A stretch of 64,000 nucleotides of DNA from Collinsella aerofaciens (lineage in GTDB: Bacteria; Actinomycetota; Coriobacteriia; Coriobacteriales; Coriobacteriaceae). Position numbers and translations under genes: made by a program. The stretch is taken from assembly GCA_008671135.1 (NCBI GenBank), contig RQAP01000033.1, forward strand, positions 1 to 64,000, written 5' to 3'. Numbering within the stretch: position 1 is the first letter of the stretch; every line of letters starts with the position of its first letter. This document shows, piece by piece, positions 37,706 through 45,977 of this stretch. The notes beneath the pieces were generated by a model, which worked only from the letters and a program-made list of their open reading frames with translations, searched no databases and was not told where the DNA came from.

Positions 37706-38911
37706 ATGACCACCCCCGACGAAAAGACATTCGCCACGCTCACCAAGCTGTTCGAGGAGGAGTTTGGCCCCATCGGCGACCGCCAGGTGCTCTACGTGCA
37801 CGCGCCCGGCCGTTCCGAGATCAGCGGCAACCACACCGACCACGAGGGCGGCCACGTTATCGCCGGCTCGCTCGATGTCGCCGTTGACGGCATCGCCGTG
37901 GCAACCGACTCCAACAAGATTCGCGTCGCCGACGAGGGCTATCCTACGTTTGAAATCATGCTCGACACGCTGGATATTCAAGAGTCCGAGAAGGGCACGT
38001 CCGCGAGCCTCGTCCGCGGCATGGCCCACGAGATTGCAGCCCTTGGCGTTGAGCCCCACGGCTTCGATTTCGCCTTCACCTGCTCCGTCCCCTCGGGCGG
38101 CGGTCTTTCCAGCTCTGCCGCCGTCGAGGCCGCGTACGGTCGCGCCATGGAAACCCTCTGGGGCGCACCCGCCATCGAGCCCGTCGCGCTCGCGCAGATG
38201 AGCCAGCGCACCGAGAACAACTATTACGGCAAGCCCTGCGGTCTGATGGATCAGGCCGCCGTGTGCCTGGGCGGCCTTGCCTACATGGACTTTGAGGACC
38301 AGGCTCAGCCTAAAACCCAGAAGCTCGAGCTCAACTTTGAGGATCACGGCTATGCGCTCGTGCTCGTTAAGGTCGGTGCCGACCACGTGGCCGCCACCGA
38401 CGACTACGCCGCCGTTCCGCGCGAGATGCAGGACGTTGCCGCCGAGTTTGGCAAGGCACGCCTGTGCGAGGTCGACGTTGCCGATTTTGACGCCAAGCTC
38501 CCCGAGCTGCGCGCCAAGCTGGGCGACCGCGCCTGCCTGCGCGCCGTTCACTACTGGTACGAGAACGGCCTGGTCGACAAGCGCTGGGCTGCTCTGAACG
38601 CCGGCGACATCGATCAGTTCCTGGTCCTGACGCGCGAGTCCGGCGCCAGCTCTGCCATGTACCTACAGAATGTCGTTGCCAAGCTGGGCTCCGAGCAGCC
38701 CTCGATGTATGCCCTGGCACTGGCCGAGCACGTGCTCGACGGCCGTGGCGCCGTCCGTATCCACGGTGGCGGCTTTGGTGGCACCATCCAGGCCTTCGTG
38801 CCGCTCGACCTGGTCGACACCTTTATCACCAAGATGAACGGCTGGCTAGGCGAGGGCTCTGCCCGCCACTACGCAATTTCTGACAAGGGGGCTTACGCGG
38901 CATGGCTGTAA
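37706..38911 (+). CDS. galK: Galactokinase
   Basis: It phosphorylates galactose to galactose-1-phosphate (Leloir pathway). The 401-residue GHMP kinase has the galactokinase signature in variant form (APGRSEISGNHTDHEGGHV), the ATP loop VPSGGGLSSSAAVEAA and the C-terminal GGGFGGT motif. AAGGAAAGGA sets the start at 37706. It overlaps galT by 10 bp. Confidence 0.95.
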   Translation: MTTPDEKTFATLTKLFEEEFGPIGDRQVLYVHAPGRSEISGNHTDHEGGHVIAGSLDVAVDGIAVATDSNKIRVADEGYPTFEIMLDTLDIQESEKGTSASLVRGMAHEIAALGVEPHGFDFAFTCSVPSGGGLSSSAAVEAAYGRAMETLWGAPAIEPVALAQMSQRTENNYYGKPCGLMDQAAVCLGGLAYMDFEDQAQPKTQKLELNFEDHGYALVLVKVGADHVAATDDYAAVPREMQDVAAEFGKARLCEVDVADFDAKLPELRAKLGDRACLRAVHYWYENGLVDKRWAALNAGDIDQFLVLTRESGASSAMYLQNVVAKLGSEQPSMYALALAEHVLDGRGAVRIHGGGFGGTIQAFVPLDLVDTFITKMNGWLGEGSARHYAISDKGAYAAWL

Positions 38912-40530
38912 TGACTGACGTGCGCGAGGCCGCGCAGAACCTGATCGAGTACGCTATCCACCGATCGATGATCGGCCAGGACGATCGCATCTGGGCGTAT
39001 AACACCATTCTCGAGTGCATCGGTGCTACGGGGCCGGCGCTCGACATGGCCTGGGCGCTCCAGGTCGAGAAACTCTCGCTCTTGCACCCCGACACCCTGC
39101 CCAACTTTGACCTTGAAGGCACACTTGCCGCGCTTTCCGAGGCCGCCGTTGCCAACGGTGCTGCCGAGGATACGGCATCGGGCCGCGATCGCATCGCCAT
39201 GCGCATCATGGGTGTGCTGATGCCGAGGCCTTCGGTTGTAAACGAGGAATTCAACGGCCGCATTGGTGTCAACGAGCCCCGCGCCGCAACCGACTGGTTC
39301 TACGGTCTATGCTGCGACGCCGGCTACGTGCGCCGCGCCGCCATCGCGCGCAATATCAAATGGAGCACCCCCACCAACTGGGGCGACCTGGAGATCACCA
39401 TCAACCTGTCCAAGCCTGAGAAGGACCCGCGCGATATTGCCGCGGCCGGTGCCGCCAAAAACACGAGCGAGAAGTATCCCGCCTGTCAGCTGTGCATCGA
39501 GAACGAGGGCTACCCTGGACGCTCCGCCGCAGCCGACGGCGGTGCCCATCCCGCCCGTCAGAACCTGCGAGTTATCCCTATCCAGCTCGACGGCGAGCGC
39601 TGGGGCTTCCAATACAGCCCGTACGCGTACTTTAACGAGCACTGCATTGCCATGAGCTCCGAGCATCGCCCGATGCACGTCGACCGCAAGGGCCTGACCT
39701 GCCTGCTCGACTTTGTGGACCTGTTCCCGCACTACTTCATCGGCTCCAACGCCGACCTACCCATCGTGGGCGGCTCAATTCTGTCGCACGACCACTTCCA
39801 GGGCGGCGCGCACGAGTTCCCCATGATGCACGCCGCCGGGGTCTCGCAGTTTAGCGTGCCCGGCTTTGACCAGGTCAGCGGTACCGTGTTGCAGTGGCCG
39901 CTTTCGGTGCTGCGACTGCGCTCGCACGACCGTGCCCAGCTGCTCGACGCCACCGAGAAGATTATCCTCGCCTGGCGCGAGTGGACCGATGAGTCGGTGG
40001 GCGTCATCGCGCACACAGCCGATGGCGTGGCGCACAACACTGTGACGCCCGTCATCCGCCGCGTCGACTCCCGCGGCAACGCCGGCGGCGAGATCTACGA
40101 GGCCTACCTGGCGCTTCGCTGCAACATCACGACCGACGAGCATCCGCTGGGCGTATTCCACCCGCATGCTGAGTACCACCACATTAAGAAGGAGAACATC
40201 GGCCTGATCGAGGTCATGGGCCTGGCCATTCTTCCGCCGCGCCTGGTTCCCGAGCTTGGCGCTGTCCGTGAGCATCTGCTGGCAGCCAAGGTCGATGCCA
40301 GCTACGATCTTGCCGGTGCGCTCGAGGTCGATGATCTTTGTCGCAGCCATGCCGCGTGGGCCGAGGACGTCTTTGCTCGCCGCGCCGACGAGCTTACGGC
40401 CGACAACGCCATCGATATCCTGCACGAGGAGGTCGGCGTGGTGTTTGGCCACGTGCTCGACAACGCCGGCGTCTTTAAGTGGGACGAGGCGGGACGCGCC
40501 GCCCAGCAGCGCTTTATCGACTCGCTGTAG
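38902..40530 (+). CDS. galT: Galactose-1-phosphate uridylyltransferase (class II)
   Basis: It exchanges UMP between UDP-glucose and galactose-1-phosphate. The 542-residue protein is the long GalT form found mainly in Firmicutes and some Actinobacteria, distinct from the E. coli type. The stretch ILSHDHFQGGAHEFPM carries the His motif. The ATG at 38902 lies inside galK; a second ATG at 38911 overlaps the galK stop. No galE is in the window. Confidence 0.93.
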   Translation: MAVMTDVREAAQNLIEYAIHRSMIGQDDRIWAYNTILECIGATGPALDMAWALQVEKLSLLHPDTLPNFDLEGTLAALSEAAVANGAAEDTASGRDRIAMRIMGVLMPRPSVVNEEFNGRIGVNEPRAATDWFYGLCCDAGYVRRAAIARNIKWSTPTNWGDLEITINLSKPEKDPRDIAAAGAAKNTSEKYPACQLCIENEGYPGRSAAADGGAHPARQNLRVIPIQLDGERWGFQYSPYAYFNEHCIAMSSEHRPMHVDRKGLTCLLDFVDLFPHYFIGSNADLPIVGGSILSHDHFQGGAHEFPMMHAAGVSQFSVPGFDQVSGTVLQWPLSVLRLRSHDRAQLLDATEKIILAWREWTDESVGVIAHTADGVAHNTVTPVIRRVDSRGNAGGEIYEAYLALRCNITTDEHPLGVFHPHAEYHHIKKENIGLIEVMGLAILPPRLVPELGAVREHLLAAKVDASYDLAGALEVDDLCRSHAAWAEDVFARRADELTADNAIDILHEEVGVVFGHVLDNAGVFKWDEAGRAAQQRFIDSL

Positions 40531-40580
40531 CACGCGAGCTCGAACGCACGCACTTAACAAATAGTGCCTACACGACCGCG

Positions 40581-40610
40581 GCGCCCGCCGGCAACATCGC
40601 CGGCGGGCGC
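40581..40610 (+). terminator. Terminator of galKT
   Basis: A 12-bp perfect stem GCGCCCGCCGGC/GCCGGCGGGCGC is followed by CGTTTTC. Confidence 0.8.
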
Positions 40611-40648
40611 CGTTTTCTGATGCAAGGGTAACTAATTTGCACCAAAAC

Positions 40649-40687
40649 AAGGAGTGTTCCAAACTGCCGGCAGAGAAGGAACGCCCC
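40649..40687. repeat. Left direct repeat flanking the AAA ATPase
   Basis: This 39-bp sequence begins AAGGAGTGT and recurs in the same direction at 42162-42200 with four mismatches. Confidence 0.75.
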
Positions 40688-40705
40688 CAGGTGCCGACCT
40701 AAACC

Positions 40706-40802
40706 CCCACACTATTCGATGGAAAAACGTGGTTGCCTCCCACATTATTCGATGGAAAAACGTGGTTTACTCCCACATTTTTCGATGGAAAGACCGAAAC
40801 GG
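40706..40802. repeat. Three 33-bp tandem repeats before the AAA ATPase
   Basis: Units start at 40706, 40739 and 40772 (period exactly 33 bp). They share the core TTCGATGGAAA, and the first two run on into AACGTGG. Each of the first two is an imperfect dyad (CCCAC...GTGG). The last unit runs into a GACCG-AAA-CGGTC palindrome and a possible -10 box TATACT (40806-40811), so they probably act as operators. Confidence 0.8.
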
Positions 40803-40834
40803 TCTTATACTAACCATGATCGTTAGGAGGCAGT

Positions 40835-42136
40835 ATGCAGCGACAGCTAATGGACGAACTCATCGCTTGGAAATCTAGGGCAAACCGCAAGCCCCTCCTG
40901 CTTAAGGGGGCCCGCCAGACGGGAAAAACCTGGCTTCTTAACGAATTCGCAGGCCAGCAGTATCAAAACGTCATCCGCTTTGACTTTATGCTCGAACCGG
41001 GCGCACGTTCGCTGTTCGACGGAAGCCTTGACCCCAAACGCATCATCTCCCAGATAGAGCTCCTGCGCGGCCAGACCATAACGCCGACAGACACGCTCAT
41101 CATCTTCGACGAAATCCAAGAGGCACCGCGTGGCATCACCTCGCTCAAATACTTCAACGAGCTGGCGCCGGAATACCATATCGTGGCAGCCGGCTCCTAT
41201 ATGGGGCTCGCGCTCCGACGCGAAAACGAGTCGTTCCCCGTCGGCAAGATCGACCAGCTCACCATGCGCCCCATGGGGTTTGTCGAGTTCGTTCGTGCCG
41301 TCGATGGCGATCCGCTCGCAGATGCCATCCTTGCCGCAGACATGGACCTGCTGACAAACGTTTCCGAAAAGCTCGAGCGCCTGCTCAAGGAATACCTCGT
41401 TGTCGGTGGCATGCCAGAAGTTGTCTCCGCTTTCGCCGCCTCCCACGATTTCATCGAGGCCCGCAGGCTTCAGCAGCAAATCATCGAAGCTTATGAATCC
41501 GATTTTGGCAAGCATGCGCCAGCCCGCATCGTCGAGCGCATGAGGCTGGTTTGGAAATCCCTTCCCGGCCAGCTCGCAAAGGAAAACAAGAAGTTCGTCT
41601 ACGGCGCGCTTCGTCCCGGGGCGCGCGCACGCGATTTTGAGGAAAGCCTCCAGTGGCTCATGGACTATGGAATCGTTCATAAGGTACCACGTGTTTCCGC
41701 CCTAAGAGCACCGCTCACAAGCTACGAGGATCTCTCGGGCTTCAAGCTGTTCTGCATCGACACCGGCATCCTCGGAGCACTCTCCGGCCTCACGCCAGCC
41801 ATTGTTCTGAACGGGCCCGCTGTTTTTACGGAGTTCAAAGGCTCGCTGACCGAGCAATACGTCGCACAGGAGCTTTTGCTCCAAGGCAAAACTCCCGCGT
41901 ATTGGTCATCCCCCTCCGGCAATGCAGAGACTGACTTTGCCATCGACCATGCGGGGACCGTGCTTCCGCTCGAGGTCAAGGCGGCAGAGAATCTCAAAGC
42001 AAAGAGCCTGAGGACTGCCTGCGAGAAGTTCAAACTCGGGCGCTGCGTGAGAACATCGTTAGCGGCATATAGAGATGAGGACACGCTCGTCAACATTCCG
42101 CTCTGGGAGATTGGGCAAATCGACAAGCTGGCATAG
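40835..42136 (+). CDS. AAA+ ATPase with DUF4143 domain
   Basis: The 433-residue protein has Walker A GARQTGKTW (about residues 25-33), Walker B LIIFDEIQEA and a C-terminal DUF4143 domain. That domain ends in a PD-(D/E)xK-like stretch (ETDFAID...LPLEVKAAE). Members of this common family have no firm function; roles in defence or as addiction-like selfish genes have been proposed. AGGAGG sets the start. The gene is alone, with lower GC flanks, tandem repeats upstream and direct repeats on both sides, suggesting acquisition as a unit. Confidence 0.88.
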   Translation: MQRQLMDELIAWKSRANRKPLLLKGARQTGKTWLLNEFAGQQYQNVIRFDFMLEPGARSLFDGSLDPKRIISQIELLRGQTITPTDTLIIFDEIQEAPRGITSLKYFNELAPEYHIVAAGSYMGLALRRENESFPVGKIDQLTMRPMGFVEFVRAVDGDPLADAILAADMDLLTNVSEKLERLLKEYLVVGGMPEVVSAFAASHDFIEARRLQQQIIEAYESDFGKHAPARIVERMRLVWKSLPGQLAKENKKFVYGALRPGARARDFEESLQWLMDYGIVHKVPRVSALRAPLTSYEDLSGFKLFCIDTGILGALSGLTPAIVLNGPAVFTEFKGSLTEQYVAQELLLQGKTPAYWSSPSGNAETDFAIDHAGTVLPLEVKAAENLKAKSLRTACEKFKLGRCVRTSLAAYRDEDTLVNIPLWEIGQIDKLA

Positions 42137-42161
42137 GCGCTGTGGAGGGGGGGTGCCCCGT

Positions 42162-42200
42162 AAGGAGTGTCCCAAACTGCCAGCAGAAAAGGAACGTCCC
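42162..42200. repeat. Right direct repeat flanking the AAA ATPase
   Basis: Copy of 40649-40687 with four mismatches in 39 bp, 25 bp after the ATPase stop codon. Confidence 0.75.
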
Positions 42201-42258
42201 TATCTGCCGCAGTCATTTAAGAACGTCCCCAATGACCACGCCGATGTTTTGGCCACGA

Positions 42259-42373
42259 CAGCGAAAGCCCGCCAAAGCGAGCAAGGTGCCTTAAAGCGAG
42301 GCGGCATTGACCTTCTGGTCATGCCGCCGAAGCTGAAAGGCAGATTGCCGCTCTGGCGGGCTTGCAGCGTCGG
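42259..42373. repeat. Terminator-linked repeat, copy 2
   Basis: Inverted relative to copy 1 in the window, but in the same direction relative to its gene: it follows the lacC terminator exactly as copy 1 follows the DAHP synthase terminator. Confidence 0.85.
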
Positions 42374-42376
42374 CTG

Positions 42377-42404
42377 GTTACGCGGTTTGGTAAAACCGCG
42401 TAAC
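42377..42404 (-). terminator. Terminator of lacC
   Basis: A 12-bp perfect stem GTTACGCGGTTT/AAACCGCGTAAC lies 1 bp beyond the stop codon of the leftward gene. Confidence 0.8.
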
Positions 42405-42405
42405 T

Positions 42406-43341
42406 CTAAAGCTCCGTTACTTCAACACTGTTGAAGATCTCGTCCCAGCGGTCCATGACCAGGTGGCCGGTCTTGGGATCCATGGCGTTAAGCTTGCCGC
42501 AGGTATTGGCGGTCTTGAGCACCGTGACGTCGTCGGCGCCGGCAGCAATGGCATGCGCAAAGCCGGCGATGGTCGAGTCGCCGGAACCCGTCGCGTTCAC
42601 AGCCGCAATCGCGGGCGTCTTGGCGCGGAACGCACGGCCCTCATGGAAGCCCACCGAACCGGCAGCGCCCATCGAAACGACAACCCAGGGAATACCGGCA
42701 AAGCGGCCATCGGCGGCAAGCGCCTCGCGCAGGGCATCGACATCATCGGTCGTAAAGGACGTACCCAGCAGACCGTTTATCTCAGTCAGGTTGGGCTTTA
42801 CGAGCTCGGGCTTAGCGTCGGACTCCAGCGCGGCCTCCAGCGATGCACCCGAGGTGTCGAGCAGCACCTTGGCGCCCGCCTTCTCGGCGATCTTGACGAG
42901 CTCGGCATAGTAGCCGGCATCGACGCCGCGCGGCAGCGAGCCCGAAAGCGTCACAACGTCCGCCTTCGCCGCAAGCTCGGCGAACTTGGCCGTAAAGGCC
43001 TCGAGCTCGGCCGGGGTGATCTGCGGGCCGCTCTCCAAAAGCTCGGTCTGATTACCCTCGTGCAGAATATTCAGGCAAATGCGCGTCTCACCGGCGATGG
43101 GCACAAATTCGTTCTTGACGCCGTCAGCATCCATGAGCTCGGCCATATAGGCACCCATGTGGCCGCCGAGCAGACCGGTCGCGAGCACGTCGTCGCCCAG
43201 CTGCAGCAACACGCGGCTCACGTTGAGGCCCTTACCGCCAGCGGTCTTTTCGGGCGTCACGCGGTTCACGTCGTCGATGATCAACTTGTCGAGCTGATAG
43301 CGCGTATCAATCGACGGGTTCATGGTAACGGTCAGAATCAT
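42406..43341 (-). CDS. lacC: Tagatose-6-phosphate kinase / 1-phosphofructokinase family
   Basis: The 311-residue PfkB-family sugar kinase begins MILTVTMNPSIDTRYQLD. It has GGKGLNVSRVL and the catalytic NATGSGDSTIAGF motif. The ATG at 43341 follows CAGGAG by 7 nt. Association with lacA, lacB and a mutarotase supports phosphorylation of tagatose-6-phosphate to tagatose-1,6-bisphosphate. Fructose-1-phosphate kinase (FruK) is the alternative, but no fructose PTS is nearby. Confidence 0.88.
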   Translation of the reverse strand: MILTVTMNPSIDTRYQLDKLIIDDVNRVTPEKTAGGKGLNVSRVLLQLGDDVLATGLLGGHMGAYMAELMDADGVKNEFVPIAGETRICLNILHEGNQTELLESGPQITPAELEAFTAKFAELAAKADVVTLSGSLPRGVDAGYYAELVKIAEKAGAKVLLDTSGASLEAALESDAKPELVKPNLTEINGLLGTSFTTDDVDALREALAADGRFAGIPWVVVSMGAAGSVGFHEGRAFRAKTPAIAAVNATGSGDSTIAGFAHAIAAGADDVTVLKTANTCGKLNAMDPKTGHLVMDRWDEIFNSVEVTEL

Positions 43342-43397
43342 ATTGAACTCCTGTTTCCGGGGCACGACACGCGCGGCCCCAAACATACGATAGCTCG

Positions 43398-44279
43398 TTA
43401 AAGGATCTCGATCTCAAAGCCGCGAGTAACGGTCTCCCCCGGCTTGGCCACCAGGCAGCCGCGCTTGTGCTCCAGAATATCGTCCTCGTCGGAGCAGGTG
43501 GACAGGCCGCCCCACGGTTCCACGGCCACAAAGTCACCCTCGGGCTTGCTCCACACAATCAGGTACGGCATATCGGGGAACGTCAGTCGCACGCCCTTGT
43601 CCTCGGTTTTCTTGGTCAGCGTAACCACGCGGCTCTCAAGCACGTCAAAGATGGTCTCTGCGAAGTCAAAGAGTTCGTGCGTCAGCGGCAGGTCATGGCC
43701 AACCATCGGGTTCTTGCTGCGATGCTCAACATCAATCAGGCCCGTCGAGGGAACGGCAGTACAGAGCTCGGCGGCCTCGCGCTGCTCAAAACGGAGCTCG
43801 TAGTCGTCATAGGACTCGCCCTCGTCAAGCGGGCACTTAAAGCCAGGGTGACCGCCCACAAAGAACGGCATGTCCTCGGTGCCCTCATTGGTCACCTCGT
43901 ACGACACAGCCACCTTTTCCGCATCGATCATGTAACGAGCAACGATCTTAAACGGATACGGGTACTGCTCGAGCAACTCGGCATGGTCGGCAGAGCTTAG
44001 GCTCAGCGCGACCATGTTGTCGCCCTGCTCCTCGAGCTTCCACTCCTGTTTGCGAGCAAAGCCATGACGGGCGAGCTTAATCTCGCGGCCGCCCATGGTC
44101 ATTGCGTGACCGTCGCGAAGGCCGCCGCAGATCGGGAAACAAATGGGTGCCTGGCCCGACCAGACCGCCGGGTCACCCTGCCACAGGTACTCACGGCCGT
44201 TGGCCGCAATAGAAGTGAACGATCCGCCAGCCGTGCTCAACGCAATGCGGACAGAGCCGTTATCAAGAACAAACTCCAT
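43398..44279 (-). CDS. Aldose 1-epimerase family protein (LacX-like)
   Basis: The 293-residue mutarotase-fold protein begins MEFVLDNGSVRIALSTAGGS. It has RHGFARKQEW and VGGHPGFKCPL, which carry the conserved histidines. It resembles LacX proteins of lactose operons, which probably interconvert anomers of phosphorylated galactose or glucose. GGGAAGG sets the start. It is followed 56 bp later by lacC on the same strand. Confidence 0.87.
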   Translation of the reverse strand: MEFVLDNGSVRIALSTAGGSFTSIAANGREYLWQGDPAVWSGQAPICFPICGGLRDGHAMTMGGREIKLARHGFARKQEWKLEEQGDNMVALSLSSADHAELLEQYPYPFKIVARYMIDAEKVAVSYEVTNEGTEDMPFFVGGHPGFKCPLDEGESYDDYELRFEQREAAELCTAVPSTGLIDVEHRSKNPMVGHDLPLTHELFDFAETIFDVLESRVVTLTKKTEDKGVRLTFPDMPYLIVWSKPEGDFVAVEPWGGLSTCSDEDDILEHKRGCLVAKPGETVTRGFEIEIL

Positions 44280-44501
44280 AGGAGCCTTCCCTTTCTTATG
44301 ACAGCCCGCCAAGTCAATAGGGCTGATAGAAAACCGGCCCGCGCCCCCTCACAGAAACGCGAGCCGTCAATTGAAAAGCTGCAGAATACTGGGTCCCGCC
44401 AAAACGAAGCCCACAAGCTCAGCAAGCAAACGTGTTATCGGAGCAGCTTACTGAACCAGAAAGCTTCGCAACAACAGCGGTAACCCCACAGGTACCCCCA
44501 A

Positions 44502-44619
44502 CGTCAGCGAGAAGTCAGCTGGCGAGGCAAGGTGCCGTGAAGCGAGGCGGCATTGACCTTCTGGTCATGCCGCCGAAGCTGAACGGCAGATTGCCCGCCA
44601 GATGGCTTCGCAGCGTCGG
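44502..44619. repeat. Terminator-linked repeat, copy 3
   Basis: Third copy, next to the lacB terminator and more diverged in its outer arms than copies 1 and 2. The remaining 44280-44501 holds no recognised gene. Confidence 0.8.
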
Positions 44620-44621
44620 CC

Positions 44622-44650
44622 GGTCCGGCGTTCGGCAGAACGCCGGAACC
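44622..44650 (-). terminator. Terminator of lacAB
   Basis: Stem CCGGCGTTC/GAACGCCGG (44625-44633/44638-44646), extended by GGT/ACC, lies just beyond the lacB stop. Confidence 0.75.
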
Positions 44651-44653
44651 TAA

Positions 44654-45178
44654 TTAGTCGTGGTACTCGCCGCGGTCCCACTTCTCGAGGAACTCGTCAA
44701 AGAAGTGCGGGTCAGCCTGAGCCTCGGCGTCGGCCTTATTGCAGGCATCGATCTTGGCGATCAGGGCATCGTGCTCGGGGGTCTTCTCGTAGGGCTCCTC
44801 CAGGAAGGCAAGCATGATATCGGCCATCAGGAACTCGCCGGTAATCTTGCCGCCAAAGCCCACGATGTTGGCGTTGAGCTCGCGACGGGCATACAGGGCA
44901 GAGGTCATGTCGCGGACCAGGGCGCAGCGGGCGCCGGGAACCTTGTTGACGGCGTTGGTGATGCCGATGCCGGTGCCGCACAGGGCCACGCCAAAGTCGG
45001 CCTTGCCGCTGGCAACGGCCTCGCCCACGGCCTTGCCGTAGATGGGATAGTGCGTACGGGTGTGGCTGTAGGTGCCGCAGTCGAGCACCTTGTAGCCAGC
45101 CTGCTCCAGGCGGTCGGCCAGATAGATCTTCTCGTCCGTAACGATATGGTCGCAACCGATTGCGATGGTCTTCTTCAT
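44654..45178 (-). CDS. lacB: Galactose-6-phosphate isomerase subunit LacB
   Basis: With LacA it converts galactose-6-phosphate to tagatose-6-phosphate. The 174-residue RpiB/LacAB-family protein starts MKKTIAIGCDHIVTDEK. It has the active-site loop ALCGTGIGITNAVNK with the catalytic cysteine, matching LacB length. It lies 63 bp after lacA. Confidence 0.92.
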   Translation of the reverse strand: MKKTIAIGCDHIVTDEKIYLADRLEQAGYKVLDCGTYSHTRTHYPIYGKAVGEAVASGKADFGVALCGTGIGITNAVNKVPGARCALVRDMTSALYARRELNANIVGFGGKITGEFLMADIMLAFLEEPYEKTPEHDALIAKIDACNKADAEAQADPHFFDEFLEKWDRGEYHD

Positions 45179-45241
45179 CAGAACGTCCTTTCGTCTGAAT
45201 TCACAAGTTGAGGTAGAAGTTCGAGTTCTCGGTGGCTCTCG

Positions 45242-45670
45242 TTAGGCCATCTTGTTGAGCATGTCGACACGGATCTGGTGACGGCCGCCGGCGTACTGGG
45301 CGCGCAGGAACTCGCGGGCGATCTTCTTGGCGACCTCGGTGCCCACAACGCCCGGGCCCATGGTGACCATGCGCGAGCCGTTGTGCTCGCGGGTCATGTA
45401 AGCGGAACGCTCGTCGGAAATGTTGGCGACGACCATGCCCTTGATCTTGACGGCGGCCATATAGGAGCCGACGCCGTACTTATCGAATGCAAAGCCCTGG
45501 GAATCCTTGTGCTCCAGCAGGTCCTTGGCAACGGCGGTCGCGGAATCGACAAAGTCCGCGGCAGGGGTCTCGGAATAGTCGACGACCTCGTGACCGTCGG
45601 CGATGAGCATCTCCTTGATGGACTCCTTCATCGACATACCGTCGGCATCGGAAGCGATTACAACCCTCAT
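45242..45670 (-). CDS. lacA: Galactose-6-phosphate isomerase subunit LacA
   Basis: The 142-residue RpiB-fold partner of LacB begins MRVVIASDADGMSMKE and has the conserved GPGVVG segment, matching LacA length. The catalytic cysteine loop is altered (AFDKYGVGSYMAA), as expected for the A subunit. It is the first gene of the lacAB unit. The AT-rich upstream region carries candidate LacR-type sites. Confidence 0.92.
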   Translation of the reverse strand: MRVVIASDADGMSMKESIKEMLIADGHEVVDYSETPAADFVDSATAVAKDLLEHKDSQGFAFDKYGVGSYMAAVKIKGMVVANISDERSAYMTREHNGSRMVTMGPGVVGTEVAKKIAREFLRAQYAGGRHQIRVDMLNKMA

Positions 45671-45770
45671 GACATCCTCCTTGAGAGATACGCAGGTGCG
45701 TAGTTTCTGTTTGGAAGTGTTGAATCGCGTTCAGGTCCGGGCATCTGAATGTGCGGTTCTTCACTGTTCA

Positions 45771-45840
45771 TGTTTATTTGAACACATTCGAACACTAACT
45801 GCAACAACTATTTGTTTATCTTTGTTCTTTTTTGAACAAA
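45771..45840. promoter_or_regulatory. Candidate LacR sites upstream of lacA
   Basis: TGTTTATTTG (45771-45780), GAACACATTCGAACAC (45780-45795) and the dyad TTTGTTCTTTTTTGAACAAA (45821-45840). The first resembles the TGTTTNWTTT box known for LacR in lactococci. The second resembles the site before the IIA gene. Confidence 0.5.
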
Positions 45841-45912
45841 TATCGTTCACGGATGATTGCTGACCGTTTGAGCCGGGCGCGGACGTAGCGACCATGTGTT
45901 CAACAAACAAAA

Positions 45913-45941
45913 GGGCGGCCGAGAACGCGTCTCGGCCGCCC
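45913..45941 (-). terminator. Terminator of the membrane protein gene
   Basis: A 12-bp perfect stem GGGCGGCCGAGA/TCTCGGCCGCCC with a 5-nt loop is followed on the leftward strand by TTTTGTTTGTTG. Confidence 0.85.
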
Positions 45942-45977
45942 TTCGGCGGTATTCCCCGGTATATACAGCTGTTTTAG

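Noticed and set aside
40706..40802. Short CRISPR-like array
   Set aside because: Only three units, with no distinct spacers (the whole 33-bp period is conserved), and no cas genes nearby.
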